A stretch of 33,507 nucleotides of DNA, from NCBI GenBank assembly GCA_017430145.1, contig JAFRNP010000034.1, positions 1 through 33,507 of the forward strand. The letters run 5' to 3'. Of this stretch, positions 22,383 through 30,483 are shown in pieces. A model generated the notes under the pieces. That model was given only the letters and a program-made list of their open reading frames with translations, did not search any database and was not told the DNA's origin. This DNA comes from Clostridia bacterium. GTDB lineage: Bacteria; Bacillota; Clostridia; Oscillospirales; Acutalibacteraceae. Position numbers and translations under genes: made by a program. The stretch's first letter is position 1, and the number at the start of each line of letters is the position of its first letter.

Positions 22383-23425
22383 TCCTCTGCCTCCTCCCAA
22401 TCGGCGATCAGCCGCCGGTACGCCTCCTCAAGGTCCACCTGCGGCGTCCATCCGAGCGCCTGCAGTTTCTTTGAACTGAGCCGCATTTCGACGTCGGGCG
22501 CATACCCGAAGGTATTCTGCTCCGGGATATCGAAAACGACCCGGATCTCCCCGTTTGCCAGCCTGTCCGCCACCATCTGCGCCATATCGCGGATACGGAT
22601 GGACGTCGCCTCGTTTGCAACGGTATAGGTCTCGCCCGGCGCGCCCTGTTTCAGAAGCAGAAAGATCGCTTCGGCGGCGTCGGCGGTATAAACGTAATTG
22701 CCCACCGACATCCCTTTCGTATGCAGGACGATATCCTTTTTTTCGATCGCGCTGCGGGCGAACTGCGCAAAAACGCGGGTCTCCGTTTTCGAAACGCCGG
22801 CGCCGAAGGTCTGCGCAAGACGCGCGCTCACCACCGGCAGACCATACTCCTTTGCGTAACAGACGCACAGGTTCTCCACCAGCCGCTTGCTTTCGGGATA
22901 GCAGCTGCGAACGCTGGTAAGGTCGATATAGCCGATATCCTTTTCCGCCACGCGTTCAAGGGCGGGGTCGGTCCTTCCGAACGCCTCCATGGAGGACAGG
23001 TAGACCATCCCCGAGACGTTTTTCTCTCTCGCAAGCTCCAGCAGATTCCGGGACCCGCAAACGGACGTCCACAGCGTCTCAACGGGATAATTCACCATAT
23101 TGACGGATTTTGTCTCACTGGCGGCGTGGATCACATAATCGACTTCCCCTTCAAACGCGACCGGAGAAGTCACGTCCCCGACAAAGAAACGCAGGTCGTC
23201 CCCGCCGGCATAAGCCGAAAGCATGCGCCGCGCCTTTTCGGGGTCGCGCACAAGGGCCGTGACGGTATTGCCGCATCCGTACAGACGGTTGGCGGTCAGC
23301 AGCGCCTTGACAAGCATCGAACCGACCAGCCCCGTCGCGCCGGTGATAAAGAATTGCTGATCGGAAAAGCCAAGCGCCGAAATGCGCGCGGCAACCCGAT
23401 CCAGATCGGCTTCAAAAGGTCTCAT
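22379..23425 (-). CDS. NAD-dependent epimerase/dehydratase (extended SDR)
   Basis: A 348-residue sugar-nucleotide modifying enzyme. The Rossmann motif is GATGLVGS near 29-36 (TGATGLVG); the catalytic set is SSMEAFG and YPESK (Tyr/Lys pair), so it should be active. It has a roughly 20-residue N-terminal extension before the Rossmann fold. In front of a GT2 and behind an IspD/TarI-type cytidylyltransferase it could modify a nucleotide-linked sugar or polyol, but the substrate is unknown. AAGGAGA precedes the ATG; the gap to the cytidylyltransferase gene is nine bases. Confidence 0.88.
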   Translation of the reverse strand: MRPFEADLDRVAARISALGFSDQQFFITGATGLVGSMLVKALLTANRLYGCGNTVTALVRDPEKARRMLSAYAGGDDLRFFVGDVTSPVAFEGEVDYVIHAASETKSVNMVNYPVETLWTSVCGSRNLLELAREKNVSGMVYLSSMEAFGRTDPALERVAEKDIGYIDLTSVRSCYPESKRLVENLCVCYAKEYGLPVVSARLAQTFGAGVSKTETRVFAQFARSAIEKKDIVLHTKGMSVGNYVYTADAAEAIFLLLKQGAPGETYTVANEATSIRIRDMAQMVADRLANGEIRVVFDIPEQNTFGYAPDVEMRLSSKKLQALGWTPQVDLEEAYRRLIADWEEAEE

Positions 23426-23434
23426 TCGGTCTCC

Positions 23435-24151
23435 TTACACCAACTGGCTGTTTTCCCGCGCGTCGTACAGCGCGCGGAAGGTATAGAAATCGTCGGGCGT
23501 CGTGATCTTGATATTTTCCGGCGGCCCGATCACAACGTGCAGATCGTGCCCGTAATGCCGCATCATCGTACAGGAATCGATCATATTCGTCTTTCCCTCG
23601 CTGATGGCGCGCCGGTCCACTTCCAGGATCTCATCCAGCCAGAAGCTCTGCGGCGCCCGCGCCAGCCTCGACATCTCACGGCTCGGCACCTCGTCCACCT
23701 TGCCGGTCTCATCCACCAGCACCACGGTCTCTTTTGCAACGGTGCAGGTCACGGCGGAACCGTGCGCCTTAACGCAGGCGATATTGTCGGTGATGGTTTC
23801 GGCGTTGATCAGCGGCCGCACGCCGTCGTGGATCAGCACGATGTTGCCCTTTGCGCCGTACACCTCTTCGGCGGCGCAAAGGCCGTTATATATGGACATC
23901 TGCCCGGTCTCGCCACCCGGTACGATCTTGCCGATCTTATCAAGGCGGTACCTGTACTTCATATCCTCCATATAATCGATCCAGTCCGCGACGCATACGA
24001 CGATGATCCCGTCGATCTGCTCATGGTACTGGAAAAGCTCGATCGTATGGACGATGATGGGTTTTCCGTGAACAAGCAAAAACTGTTTGGGCCTGTCCTT
24101 CGCGTTCATTCTGCTGCCGACGCCGCCGGCAAATATCACTGCAAGGTTCAT
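23435..24151 (-). CDS. IspD/TarI family cytidylyltransferase
   Basis: A 238-residue nucleotidyltransferase that activates a polyol or methylerythritol phosphate with CTP. It has AGGVGSRM at 8-15 and PKQFL, HDGVRPLI, and near the end ENIKITTPDDF, the family signature. Both IspD (isoprenoid) and TarI/Bcs1 (ribitol-phosphate) belong here. Its place directly after tagD inside a surface glycan operon favours a CDP-polyol role over isoprenoid synthesis, although no reductase partner (TarJ) is present. It lies 90 bases after tagD, in an interval with no other feature. Confidence 0.85.
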   Translation of the reverse strand: MNLAVIFAGGVGSRMNAKDRPKQFLLVHGKPIIVHTIELFQYHEQIDGIIVVCVADWIDYMEDMKYRYRLDKIGKIVPGGETGQMSIYNGLCAAEEVYGAKGNIVLIHDGVRPLINAETITDNIACVKAHGSAVTCTVAKETVVLVDETGKVDEVPSREMSRLARAPQSFWLDEILEVDRRAISEGKTNMIDSCTMMRHYGHDLHVVIGPPENIKITTPDDFYTFRALYDARENSQLV

Positions 24152-24241
24152 AAAATCACCATTGCTGACGCAGGGCTTCCGCCCGCATGCAGCGATGCTC
24201 CTTTCTTTCCGTCTTTTCTCCTGTCCGATCGGTTGATACGT

Positions 24242-24640
24242 TTACAAATCTTCATGCAGATCCTGTTTGATCTCGCTGGTACTGATCTCCGGGGTGCGCG
24301 GCAGATAAACGACCTCACAGCCTTCCTCCCGCAGATAATCGAACTTTCCGCGCCAATCGTCCCCCATAACGAAAGTATCGATATGGTACTCACGGATATC
24401 CGCGCGTTTCTGCTCCCAGCTGTCCTCCGGGATCACCAGGTCCACGTAACGGATCGCCTCCAGAAGCGCCTTCCTCTGCTCGTAGGGGAAATAACAGTGC
24501 TTGTGTTTTTCCTCGTTGTTGAAGCGGTCGGTCGAAAGCGCGACCACCAGATAATCGCCGAGCTGCCGCGCCCGCTGCAGCAGACGGATATGCCCGTAAT
24601 GCAGCAGATCGAAGGTCCCGTAGGTGATCACACGTTTCAT
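24242..24640 (-). CDS. tagD: Glycerol-3-phosphate cytidylyltransferase-like protein
   Basis: A 132-residue enzyme of the TagD family that makes CDP-glycerol from glycerol-3-phosphate and CTP for teichoic acid synthesis. The nucleotide-binding HxGH motif is His14-Tyr-Gly-His17 in GTFDLLHYGHI; the RYVD, FVMGDDW and RTPEIST motifs follow. The length matches the family (about 130). First gene of the operon, behind a strong promoter. Related FAD synthetase-like or ribitol variants are less likely given the sequence match. No CDP-glycerol polymerase (TagF) is visible in the window. Confidence 0.92.
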   Translation of the reverse strand: MKRVITYGTFDLLHYGHIRLLQRARQLGDYLVVALSTDRFNNEEKHKHCYFPYEQRKALLEAIRYVDLVIPEDSWEQKRADIREYHIDTFVMGDDWRGKFDYLREEGCEVVYLPRTPEISTSEIKQDLHEDL

Positions 24641-24716
24641 GCCGTTCCCTCTTTTTTCTTTGCCGGATCGTCTGCCGCCTTATTTCGCGCGCAAAACGTC
24701 ATAATAATCTTTTTAT

Positions 24717-24745
24717 ATTATACAGATATTGCGCGGGAAAGTCAA
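24717..24745 (-). promoter_or_regulatory. Promoter of the surface polysaccharide operon
   Basis: TTGACT (24740-24745), 17 bases, TATAAT (24717-24722) on the - strand, 76 bases before tagD. Probably drives all genes from tagD to the flippase, since gaps after tagD are short and no terminator is seen between them. Confidence 0.85.
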
Positions 24746-24793
24746 TAGGAAATGATACGCACAGTTCCGCGCAGGAAACGGCATGCCGCGCCG

Positions 24794-25870
24794 TCAGCGT
24801 TCAGTCGCCGTCTGACGGCACAGACGCCATCCGTCCGCCGCCGACCAGCGGTAACGGTAAACGCGCGCCGCCTGTTCCCCGCCGGCCGTAACGGGCTCGG
24901 CGACGTAAAACGTTCCGTCGGCAAGAGACACGAGCCCGAACTGCCCGTAGGGCAGGTACCAGCCGCAAATCGCGTCGCTTTCGGGCGCGGGGCTGCCGAG
25001 AAGCGTCAGGGCTTCGCCCGTCTCCGAGAGCCCCCGCAGCTCACACGAAACCGCGGGCTTTTCCATATCCACGGCAAAGTGGTCGTAATTGACGAACGAC
25101 GGCTTTTTGCCGGCGTACACCGCCATCAGCATTGCGCCGGCATACGCGTCGTATTCCAGATTCTGGACCCCGTATTCCGTATTACCGGTAAAGACGAAAT
25201 ACTTATGCGCCGGGGCCGGGCCGGAGCGGTGCATAGCATTCTGCGACAGCGGCCGGGCCAAAGCAAAAATCTCCTGCGGATCATAGCACAGCAGCACCTG
25301 ATGGTCGTTGTCGTTTCGCCCGGTATCGCCGTAGACGCCGTAGGCGACGTACAGATAAAGCTTTCCTGCCCTGTCCCCCGGCAGCGGCGCGAACGTCACG
25401 CCGTCAATGCCGGAACAGCCGTAGGCATGCGGCACCTGCGCGCCGTCTGCGTTCACGCCTGTCCCCTCGTAATCCCGCAGCACTTCCTCCAGGAATGCGG
25501 CGAGCATCACGCCGTCGGTCTCGGCGGACATATTTTCGCGGGTGATCTTTTCCGGATCGAACATGACCGCGTAAAACCCGTCGGACAGCGTGCGGCTGTC
25601 GCCGAGGGAGGCAAGGATCCCCTTTCCGATGCCGTCCCGTTTATATTCCAGAGAGCCGAAGATCCGCCCGGTCTCCGGGTCCCGGGCGATGCAGCCCAGG
25701 TGCCCCACCAGCCCCGTCACACTGCCGACGGGATTCCCCGCAAGATCGGTCTTCACAAGCTTTGTGGTGAATGAATAATAGATATATCCGTTCTCCGTAT
25801 CCACCGCCATGCCCTGGATATGGTTTTTTCCCTGTTTTCCGGTAAACGTACCGTCCGGGACCGTTTTCAT
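24794..25870 (-). CDS. Uncharacterised propeller-like protein
   Basis: A 358-residue soluble protein without signal peptide or membrane helix. Repeated strand motifs such as HIQGMAVDTENGYIYYSF, ARDPETGRIFGSLEY, GIDGVTFAPLPGDRAGKLYLYVAYG and GTFYVAEPV point to a beta-propeller of the kind seen in NHL or SMP-30-like proteins. No catalytic motif is recognised. AAGGAGG is seven bases before the ATG, and the gene lies 12 bases after the sir2 gene, so the two are co-transcribed. A link to protein deacylation is only suggested by that context. Confidence 0.75.
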   Translation of the reverse strand: MKTVPDGTFTGKQGKNHIQGMAVDTENGYIYYSFTTKLVKTDLAGNPVGSVTGLVGHLGCIARDPETGRIFGSLEYKRDGIGKGILASLGDSRTLSDGFYAVMFDPEKITRENMSAETDGVMLAAFLEEVLRDYEGTGVNADGAQVPHAYGCSGIDGVTFAPLPGDRAGKLYLYVAYGVYGDTGRNDNDHQVLLCYDPQEIFALARPLSQNAMHRSGPAPAHKYFVFTGNTEYGVQNLEYDAYAGAMLMAVYAGKKPSFVNYDHFAVDMEKPAVSCELRGLSETGEALTLLGSPAPESDAICGWYLPYGQFGLVSLADGTFYVAEPVTAGGEQAARVYRYRWSAADGWRLCRQTATER

Positions 25871-25882
25871 CTGCTTGCCTCC

Positions 25883-26590
25883 TTATAGGGCCGAAAAGAC
25901 CGCGGAAATATCGTCGTGCAGCACGAGGTCCGCAAGACTGTCATAGGGCGTGGGGTCCCGGTTGACGATGACAAGCTTCCCGGCCGGCGGGCAATAGCGC
26001 ACGAGCCCCGCCGCAGGGTACACCACCAGCGAGGACCCGACCACAACCAGCAGGTCACAGTTTTCGATCGCCTGAATGGATCTGCGCAGCTTTTTCTCAT
26101 CGAGCTGTTCGCCGTAAAAGATGATGTCCGGGCGCAGGATACCGTCGCACTCGCAGCGCGGGACGCCTTTTGCACGTTTGATATACGCCTCCGGGTACCG
26201 TTTGCCGCAGCGGACACAGCGGTATTCACGGGTGGTCCCGTGGATCTCGATCACGTTTTCACTGCCCGCCAGCTGGTGCAGCCCGTCGATGTTCTGGGTC
26301 ACGACCGTCGCCTTCTTTCCGAGGGCGGCGATCTTTTCATGGGCGATATTGGGCTTCGCGTCGCCGACGATCAGGAAATCCTTATAGTATTTATAAAAGG
26401 TCTCCGGCTCCTCCTCAAAAAAATCAATGGAAAGCAGGGTCTCGTACGGCACGGGGGAGCGGCGTTTTTCCAGGCCCTCCTTGCCGCGGAAATCGGCAAG
26501 CCCGCTGGCGGTGGAGATCCCGGCGCCGGTCAGGAACACCGGCCGGCGGCTGTCCCGCACCCAGCTGCAGAACTGTTCAATGGTATGCAT
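25883..26590 (-). CDS. Sir2 family NAD-dependent protein deacylase
   Basis: A 235-residue sirtuin that removes acyl groups from lysines, using NAD and releasing nicotinamide and O-acyl-ADP-ribose. The NAD site is GAGIS (22-26) with ADFRG (32-36), then TQNIDGLH (98-105), catalytic His117 in HG, and the zinc ligands Cys125, Cys128, Cys146 and Cys148 (the second pair spaced C-x-C). The chain has the normal length of bacterial sirtuins. AAAGGAG precedes the ATG by eight bases. Its partner in the operon is the propeller-like protein. Confidence 0.95.
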   Translation of the reverse strand: MHTIEQFCSWVRDSRRPVFLTGAGISTASGLADFRGKEGLEKRRSPVPYETLLSIDFFEEEPETFYKYYKDFLIVGDAKPNIAHEKIAALGKKATVVTQNIDGLHQLAGSENVIEIHGTTREYRCVRCGKRYPEAYIKRAKGVPRCECDGILRPDIIFYGEQLDEKKLRRSIQAIENCDLLVVVGSSLVVYPAAGLVRYCPPAGKLVIVNRDPTPYDSLADLVLHDDISAVFSAL

Positions 26591-26844
26591 ACGGATAGCT
26601 CCTTTCTTTTATGAAGTGGAAAGCAAAAACCACGTCGGCGCCTGCGCCGAAAAAAGCGGAGATAAAAGATAAAAAGCCCACGCGGCGCTGATCACAGCAG
26701 GCTTACGCCCCGTACCTGCCCTCTTGTAGAATCGGGTGCGGGCAGAGCCCGCCTTGACGAGGTTAAAGCGCACTTTTCACCGGCTTGCCGGTGTGCCGAC
26801 GAAACCTGCTTGCCGGTGCGCCGATCGCACCCGCTTTTTTTATT
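26591..26844. other. Intergenic stretch between MATE and sir2 genes
   Basis: Contains one arm of the 23-bp flanking repeat (26731-26753), two direct copies of GCTTGCCGGTG-Y-GCCGA (26783-26799, 26808-26824), and on the + strand a long imperfect stem from GGGTGCG at 26734 to CGCACCC at 26826, followed by seven T. The T-run lies on the + strand although both neighbours are on the - strand, so it is not an obvious terminator for either. No gene is seen. Confidence 0.5.
26731..26753 (+). repeat. 23-bp hairpin repeat, right-hand orientation
   Basis: ATCGGGTGCGGGC-AGA-GCCCGCC forms a GCGGGC/GCCCGC hairpin. An inverted copy with 21 of 23 bases identical lies at 28283-28305, on the far side of the MATE gene. 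Confidence 0.6.
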
Positions 26845-28218
26845 TTATTCTTTTTCTTTCTCCGCGCGTTTTTTGTATTTTCTGCTCAGGAGCAAATAAA
26901 CGGCCATCTCCACGGACAACGTCAGCGTCCAGGAGATCAGGTACGACAGGTACAGGACCCTGAGCGTATGGTATCGGGGGATGGAAAACACCGTGAAGAT
27001 CCACACGATACGGAACACGCATACGCCGACGATACAGATGACCATGGGCGCCATGGACTGCCCCATGCCCCGCAGTACACCCGTCATCACGTCCTGCATA
27101 CCGCACACGAAATACGGCAGGCAGATCAGCGACATGCGCACGACGCCGAACTCGATCGCGGCGGCGGAGTCGGTGATATAGACCGACAGCAGCGGCCTTG
27201 CCGCCAGGTACCCGCCGGCGCCCAGCACGATCCCCACGCCCGCGACGCAGATCAGGCAGAACACAACGATGCGGTCGATCCGCCGGTACTTCTTCGCGCC
27301 GAAATTCTGCCCCGTGAAGTTGATCGCCGTCTGATGGAAGGCGTTCATCGCAACGTAGACGAACCCCTCGATATTGCCCGCCGCCGCATTGCCGGACATG
27401 GCGACGGAGCCGAAGGCGTTGATCGAAGACTGGATGATCACGTTGGAGACGGAAAACAGCGACGCCTGCACGCCCGCCGGCACGCCGATACGCAGCATCT
27501 CTTTCAGCGCCGCCGGATCGATACGGATCTTTCTGAACCGCAGGCGGCAGTCATCCTCCCTCTTTGAAAGCGCCAGCAGCACGAGCGCTGCCGAAAGGCA
27601 CTGGGAGAGGACCGTGGCCAGGGCGACCCCCGCCACGTCCATATGAAAGGCGATCACGAACAGGAGGTTCAGCAGCACGTTGACCACCCCCGCAAGGGAG
27701 AGAAACAGCAGCGGGCTTTTGATATCGCCGGAGGCGCGCAGGATGGACGCGCCGAAATTGTAGAGCATGGAGGCGATCATCCCGCAAAAATAGATGCGCA
27801 TATAGACCGTCGACTTGTCGATCACGTCCGGCTGCGTGCCCATCCAGGTAAGGAACTGCCGCGCGCACGGCACCCCGATCGCGGTCAGCACCGCACCGCT
27901 GACGAACGCCGTGGGCACGGCGGTATGCACGGCGTTTTTGACGCCCTCGCGGTTCCCCGCGCCGATGCCCTGCGCCACCGCGACGCCGGCGCCCACCGAC
28001 AGCCCGATAAAGAGGTTGACGATCAGATTGATCAGCGAACCCGTGGCGCCCACGGCGGCAACGCTCAGGCTGCCGCAGCAGCGCCCGACCACAATCAGGT
28101 CCGCCGCGTTGAACAGCAACTGCAATACGCCGGTCAGGATGACCGGCACCGAATAGCGTATGATTTTTGAAAGCAGCGGCCCTTCGCACATATAAGCCGC
28201 GGAGCGCATATTAGACAT
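26845..28218 (-). CDS. MATE family efflux transporter
   Basis: A 457-residue multidrug and toxin extrusion protein with 12 predicted helices. Starts GPLLSKIIRYSVPVILTGVL, with LLFNAADLIVVGR near 34-46 and ALGIGAGN-like VAQGIGAGNR near 82-90, and a second repeat in the C-terminal half (GQNFGAKKYRRIDR near 305-318), as usual for the family. It probably exports cationic compounds by Na+ or H+ exchange. The Shine-Dalgarno is weak (AGGA 11 bases before the ATG). It stands alone, flanked by inverted hairpin repeats. The substrate is unknown. Confidence 0.92.
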   Translation of the reverse strand: MSNMRSAAYMCEGPLLSKIIRYSVPVILTGVLQLLFNAADLIVVGRCCGSLSVAAVGATGSLINLIVNLFIGLSVGAGVAVAQGIGAGNREGVKNAVHTAVPTAFVSGAVLTAIGVPCARQFLTWMGTQPDVIDKSTVYMRIYFCGMIASMLYNFGASILRASGDIKSPLLFLSLAGVVNVLLNLLFVIAFHMDVAGVALATVLSQCLSAALVLLALSKREDDCRLRFRKIRIDPAALKEMLRIGVPAGVQASLFSVSNVIIQSSINAFGSVAMSGNAAAGNIEGFVYVAMNAFHQTAINFTGQNFGAKKYRRIDRIVVFCLICVAGVGIVLGAGGYLAARPLLSVYITDSAAAIEFGVVRMSLICLPYFVCGMQDVMTGVLRGMGQSMAPMVICIVGVCVFRIVWIFTVFSIPRYHTLRVLYLSYLISWTLTLSVEMAVYLLLSRKYKKRAEKEKE

Positions 28219-28375
28219 AATCTTTTATTCCTGCTATATATAAAAAATATAAAAGTAAGAAAGCATCAAAGTAACAAATGCGGGCGGGCTTCGCCCGCAC
28301 CCGATGATAGAAGAGTCCCACGTTCTATGATCAAGGGAGAAGCCCTTCCGGTTTTCATCGTTTCTCTTTTCTCTT
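28219..28375. other. Intergenic stretch upstream of the MATE gene
   Basis: AT-rich near the MATE start (TATATA elements on the - strand, no clear -35), then the inverted copy of the 23-bp repeat, then a pyrimidine-rich stretch after the end of the next gene. No gene and no strong terminator is seen. Confidence 0.45.
28283..28305 (-). repeat. 23-bp hairpin repeat, inverted copy
   Basis: On the - strand it reads ATCGGGTGCGGGC-GAA-GCCCGCC... with two changes from the copy at 26731-26753 on the + strand. The hairpin core is GCGGGC/GCCCGC. Confidence 0.6.
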
Positions 28376-29050
28376 TTATTCAATCGTAATATTCGGATCG
28401 CGCCGCGGCCGTCTGACGAGCCCCGCAAGCGTCCGAACCGCCGACGCAAAAAGGGTCAGAAAGATCAGCAGGCGCATCAGCGCCCCGAGGGAGCAGCGGC
28501 TGAACACGACCGTACCGTCCGACGCGCGCACGTACTCCATATAGCCGACCCGGTGGAAGGTGTAAACGCCGCCGTCCGGCGACGCGACGCGGCGCAGGGT
28601 CTCCCCCTCCCGGGTCTTCGGGAAGGTACCGAGGCTATCCCCGTTCAGGGTATACTCCCGGACCCGCCCGCCGCGCTTGCGGGCGGAAAAATACAGGATA
28701 TCGTCACGGATATACATCTGCCCCTTCGTCCGGTTCGCGTAAGCGCAGGCATACTGCCAGTTTGCGTCGTAACAGACCGTGACCTTCTGACAGTGCAGAT
28801 AGAAGTTGCCGTCGGAATCCACCGCGAGCCCGTCCGCCGTCTCCAGCAGCGGGCGGTAATCGCAAAGGATGTTCCCGAACCGCCGGTAAGGCGGATAATG
28901 AAAGGACGCGACGACGTAATAAACCCCGAGGAGCACGAGCAGCACGATCGCGCACACGGCGTTGAAACGGTAACGGAACAGCTCGGTAAAGACCCGTTCC
29001 CCGGCCTTACGGACCGTGGTTTTCCGCAGCTTTTTCAACTTCGGCGACAT
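28376..29050 (-). CDS. Membrane protein of unknown function with an outer NHL-like segment
   Basis: A 224-residue protein with two membrane helices: AVCAIVLLVLLGVYYVVA (about 31-48) and ALMRLLIFLTLFASAV near 192-207. Between them lies an outer domain with propeller-like strands (LAVDSDGNFYLHC, DDILYFSARK, EYTLNGDSLGTFP, SPDGGVYTFHRVG). A basic N-terminus and basic C-terminus (RRPRRD) stay inside. ATG at 29050 follows GAGGGGG at good spacing; a GTG at 29071 is the alternative. It occupies the place after rplL where rpoBC is usually found. Function unknown. Confidence 0.72.
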   Translation of the reverse strand: MSPKLKKLRKTTVRKAGERVFTELFRYRFNAVCAIVLLVLLGVYYVVASFHYPPYRRFGNILCDYRPLLETADGLAVDSDGNFYLHCQKVTVCYDANWQYACAYANRTKGQMYIRDDILYFSARKRGGRVREYTLNGDSLGTFPKTREGETLRRVASPDGGVYTFHRVGYMEYVRASDGTVVFSRCSLGALMRLLIFLTLFASAVRTLAGLVRRPRRDPNITIE

Positions 29051-29162
29051 CTGGACGCCCCCTCTTTGCACCGGCGTGTATTTCGTTTCTACTTTATCAC
29101 ATTTTCCGTAAAAAGTAAAGGTTTTCGCGCTGTTTTACGTTCCCTTCCCGCTTTCCGGTAAA

Positions 29163-29194
29163 CAAAAACACCCGGAAACGGCTTCGTTCCCGGG
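29163..29194 (-). terminator. Terminator after rplL
   Basis: CCCGGGAAC/GTTTCCGGG nine-base stem on the - strand with one G-U pair, followed by TGTTTTTG. It ends the ribosomal block. Confidence 0.85.
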
Positions 29195-29215
29195 CGCAGT
29201 TCACGTAAAAAAGCC

Positions 29216-29593
29216 TTATTTCAGCTCGACCTTACCGCCGGCCTCTTCGACCTTCTTCTTGAGCTCTTCAGCCTCATCCTTGGAGACGGCTTCCTTCAGG
29301 GTCTTGGGAGCGCCTTCAACGGCAGCCTTCGCATCGGCGAGGCCGAGGCCGGTGATCTCACGGACGACCTTGATGACCTTGATCTTCGCAGCAGCGTCAA
29401 AGCCGGCAAGAACAACGTCAAACTCCGTCTTCTCTTCAACGGGAGCAGCTTCCTGCGCGGGGCCGGCAGCCACAACAGCGGCGGCGGCGCTGACGCCGAA
29501 TCTGTCTTCCACTTCTTTTACAAGCTCTGCCAGCTCAAGAACAGAGAGAGCAGCAACTTCATCAACGATTGCGGTAATCTTTTCAGATGCCAT
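29216..29593 (-). CDS. rplL: Ribosomal protein L7/L12
   Basis: A 125-residue stalk protein that recruits translation GTPases to the large subunit. It has the N-terminal dimerisation helix ([19 protein letters not shown]), the Ala/Pro-rich hinge ([19 protein letters not shown]) and the globular C-terminal domain ([41 protein letters not shown]) with the conserved Lys residues. Normal length. It follows rplJ by 98 bases and is closed by a terminator. Confidence 0.98.
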   Translation of the reverse strand: MASEKITAIVDEVAALSVLELAELVKEVEDRFGVSAAAAVVAAGPAQEAAPVEEKTEFDVVLAGFDAAAKIKVIKVVREITGLGLADAKAAVEGAPKTLKEAVSKDEAEELKKKVEEAGGKVELK

Positions 29594-29691
29594 GATAAAT
29601 TTCCTCCGATTCTAATTTCAGAATAATTTGATTGTCCGGCCTTTACGCCGGGATCCGGAGCGGACGGTTTATGCCGCGCCGGTTTGCGGAA

Positions 29692-30267
29692 TTACTCCGC
29701 GGGGGTCTCCTCTGCTGCGGGCGCTTCCTCCGCTGCAGGAGCCGCTTCCTCTGCGGGAGCCTCCTCTGCGGTTTCGCCGCCCTTGTCGATGATCGCCTGG
29801 ATGGCTCTCGCGAAGGAGGCCATGGGCGCCTGGAATGCAAAGACGACCGTTGCGAGCAGCTGTTCCTTGCTGGGGAGCTTTGCGAGCTCGTCCACCTTCG
29901 CGAGGGAGATGACCTCGCCGTCAAGGAAGCCTGCTTTCACCGTAAAGTTGTCGTGCCCGTCTGCGAACTTGGAAAGGATCTTTGCTGCGACAACGTAATC
30001 CTCCTTGCTGGTCGCGATCGCGGTGGTCCCGTTCAGGACGTCGTCCATCGCCTCAAGGGCGGTGCCTTCGATCGCGCGGCGGATCAGCGTGTTCTTCGCA
30101 ACGCAGTACTCCACGCCCGCTTCTCTGAGTTCCTTACGGAGCTTGGTATCATCCTCTACGGTGATGCCCTTGTAATCGACCAGCACGCCCGCGACGGCGG
30201 CGTCGATCTTCTCCTTCAGAGCGGCAACTTTCGCTTTGTTCAGTTCTAAAACCTTTGCGCTTGGCAA
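29692..30267 (-). CDS. rplJ: Ribosomal protein L10
   Basis: A 191-residue protein that anchors the L7/L12 dimers to the 23S rRNA. The body matches L10 (LVDYKGITVEDDTKLRKELR, KNTLIRRAIE, KAGFLDGEVIS). Starting at TTG 30267 gives MPSAKVLELN, the usual beginning, with AGGTG eight to nine bases upstream; the in-frame ATG at 30288 would add seven residues. The C-terminus carries an extra Ala/Glu/Pro repeat tail (EEAPAEEAAPAAEEAPAAEE), longer than in most species. It is controlled by the L10 leader and its own promoter. Confidence 0.95.
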   Translation of the reverse strand: MPSAKVLELNKAKVAALKEKIDAAVAGVLVDYKGITVEDDTKLRKELREAGVEYCVAKNTLIRRAIEGTALEAMDDVLNGTTAIATSKEDYVVAAKILSKFADGHDNFTVKAGFLDGEVISLAKVDELAKLPSKEQLLATVVFAFQAPMASFARAIQAIIDKGGETAEEAPAEEAAPAAEEAPAAEETPAE

Positions 30268-30294
30268 AATGAATTCACCTGCCTTCAAAAAATA

Positions 30295-30427
30295 ATACAG
30301 CCCTTCCGCCGGGACCGACGAAAGGGCATAAAAATCGTAACGATATCGCGATTTTTTGCTTCATTCCTCGGCAGGCGGTAAAACTTACGCATAAAATGCA
30401 CCTGCTGTCTTTAGAACAGCAATAGGT
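30295..30427 (-). promoter_or_regulatory. Ribosomal protein L10 leader with attenuator
   Basis: On the - strand the leader shows CTGTTCTAAAGACAG, then GCAGGTG paired to CGCCTGC followed by CGAGG, the conserved L10-L12 binding kink-turn region of Firmicutes leaders. Two hairpins follow: AAAAATCG/CGATTTTT (30330-30356) and GCCCTT/AAGGGC (30300-30327), the latter followed by a U-rich stretch, which would stop transcription just before rplJ. The L10(L12)4 complex is expected to bind and favour termination. Confidence 0.8.
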
Positions 30428-30456
30428 ATTCTATCATACCGATCGCCCCTTGTCAA
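30428..30456 (-). promoter_or_regulatory. Internal promoter of rplJ-rplL
   Basis: TTGACA (30451-30456), 17 bases, TAGAAT (30428-30433) on the - strand, directly after rplA. Gives the L10 leader its own start site. Confidence 0.88.
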
Positions 30457-30483
30457 GAGGCAATCGGCGATATTCGGATTTTT

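Noticed and set aside
22721-24748. A 675-codon + strand frame across the epimerase, cytidylyltransferase and tagD genes
   Set aside because: The three - strand genes show complete family motifs; the + frame has no family signature and lacks a credible start.
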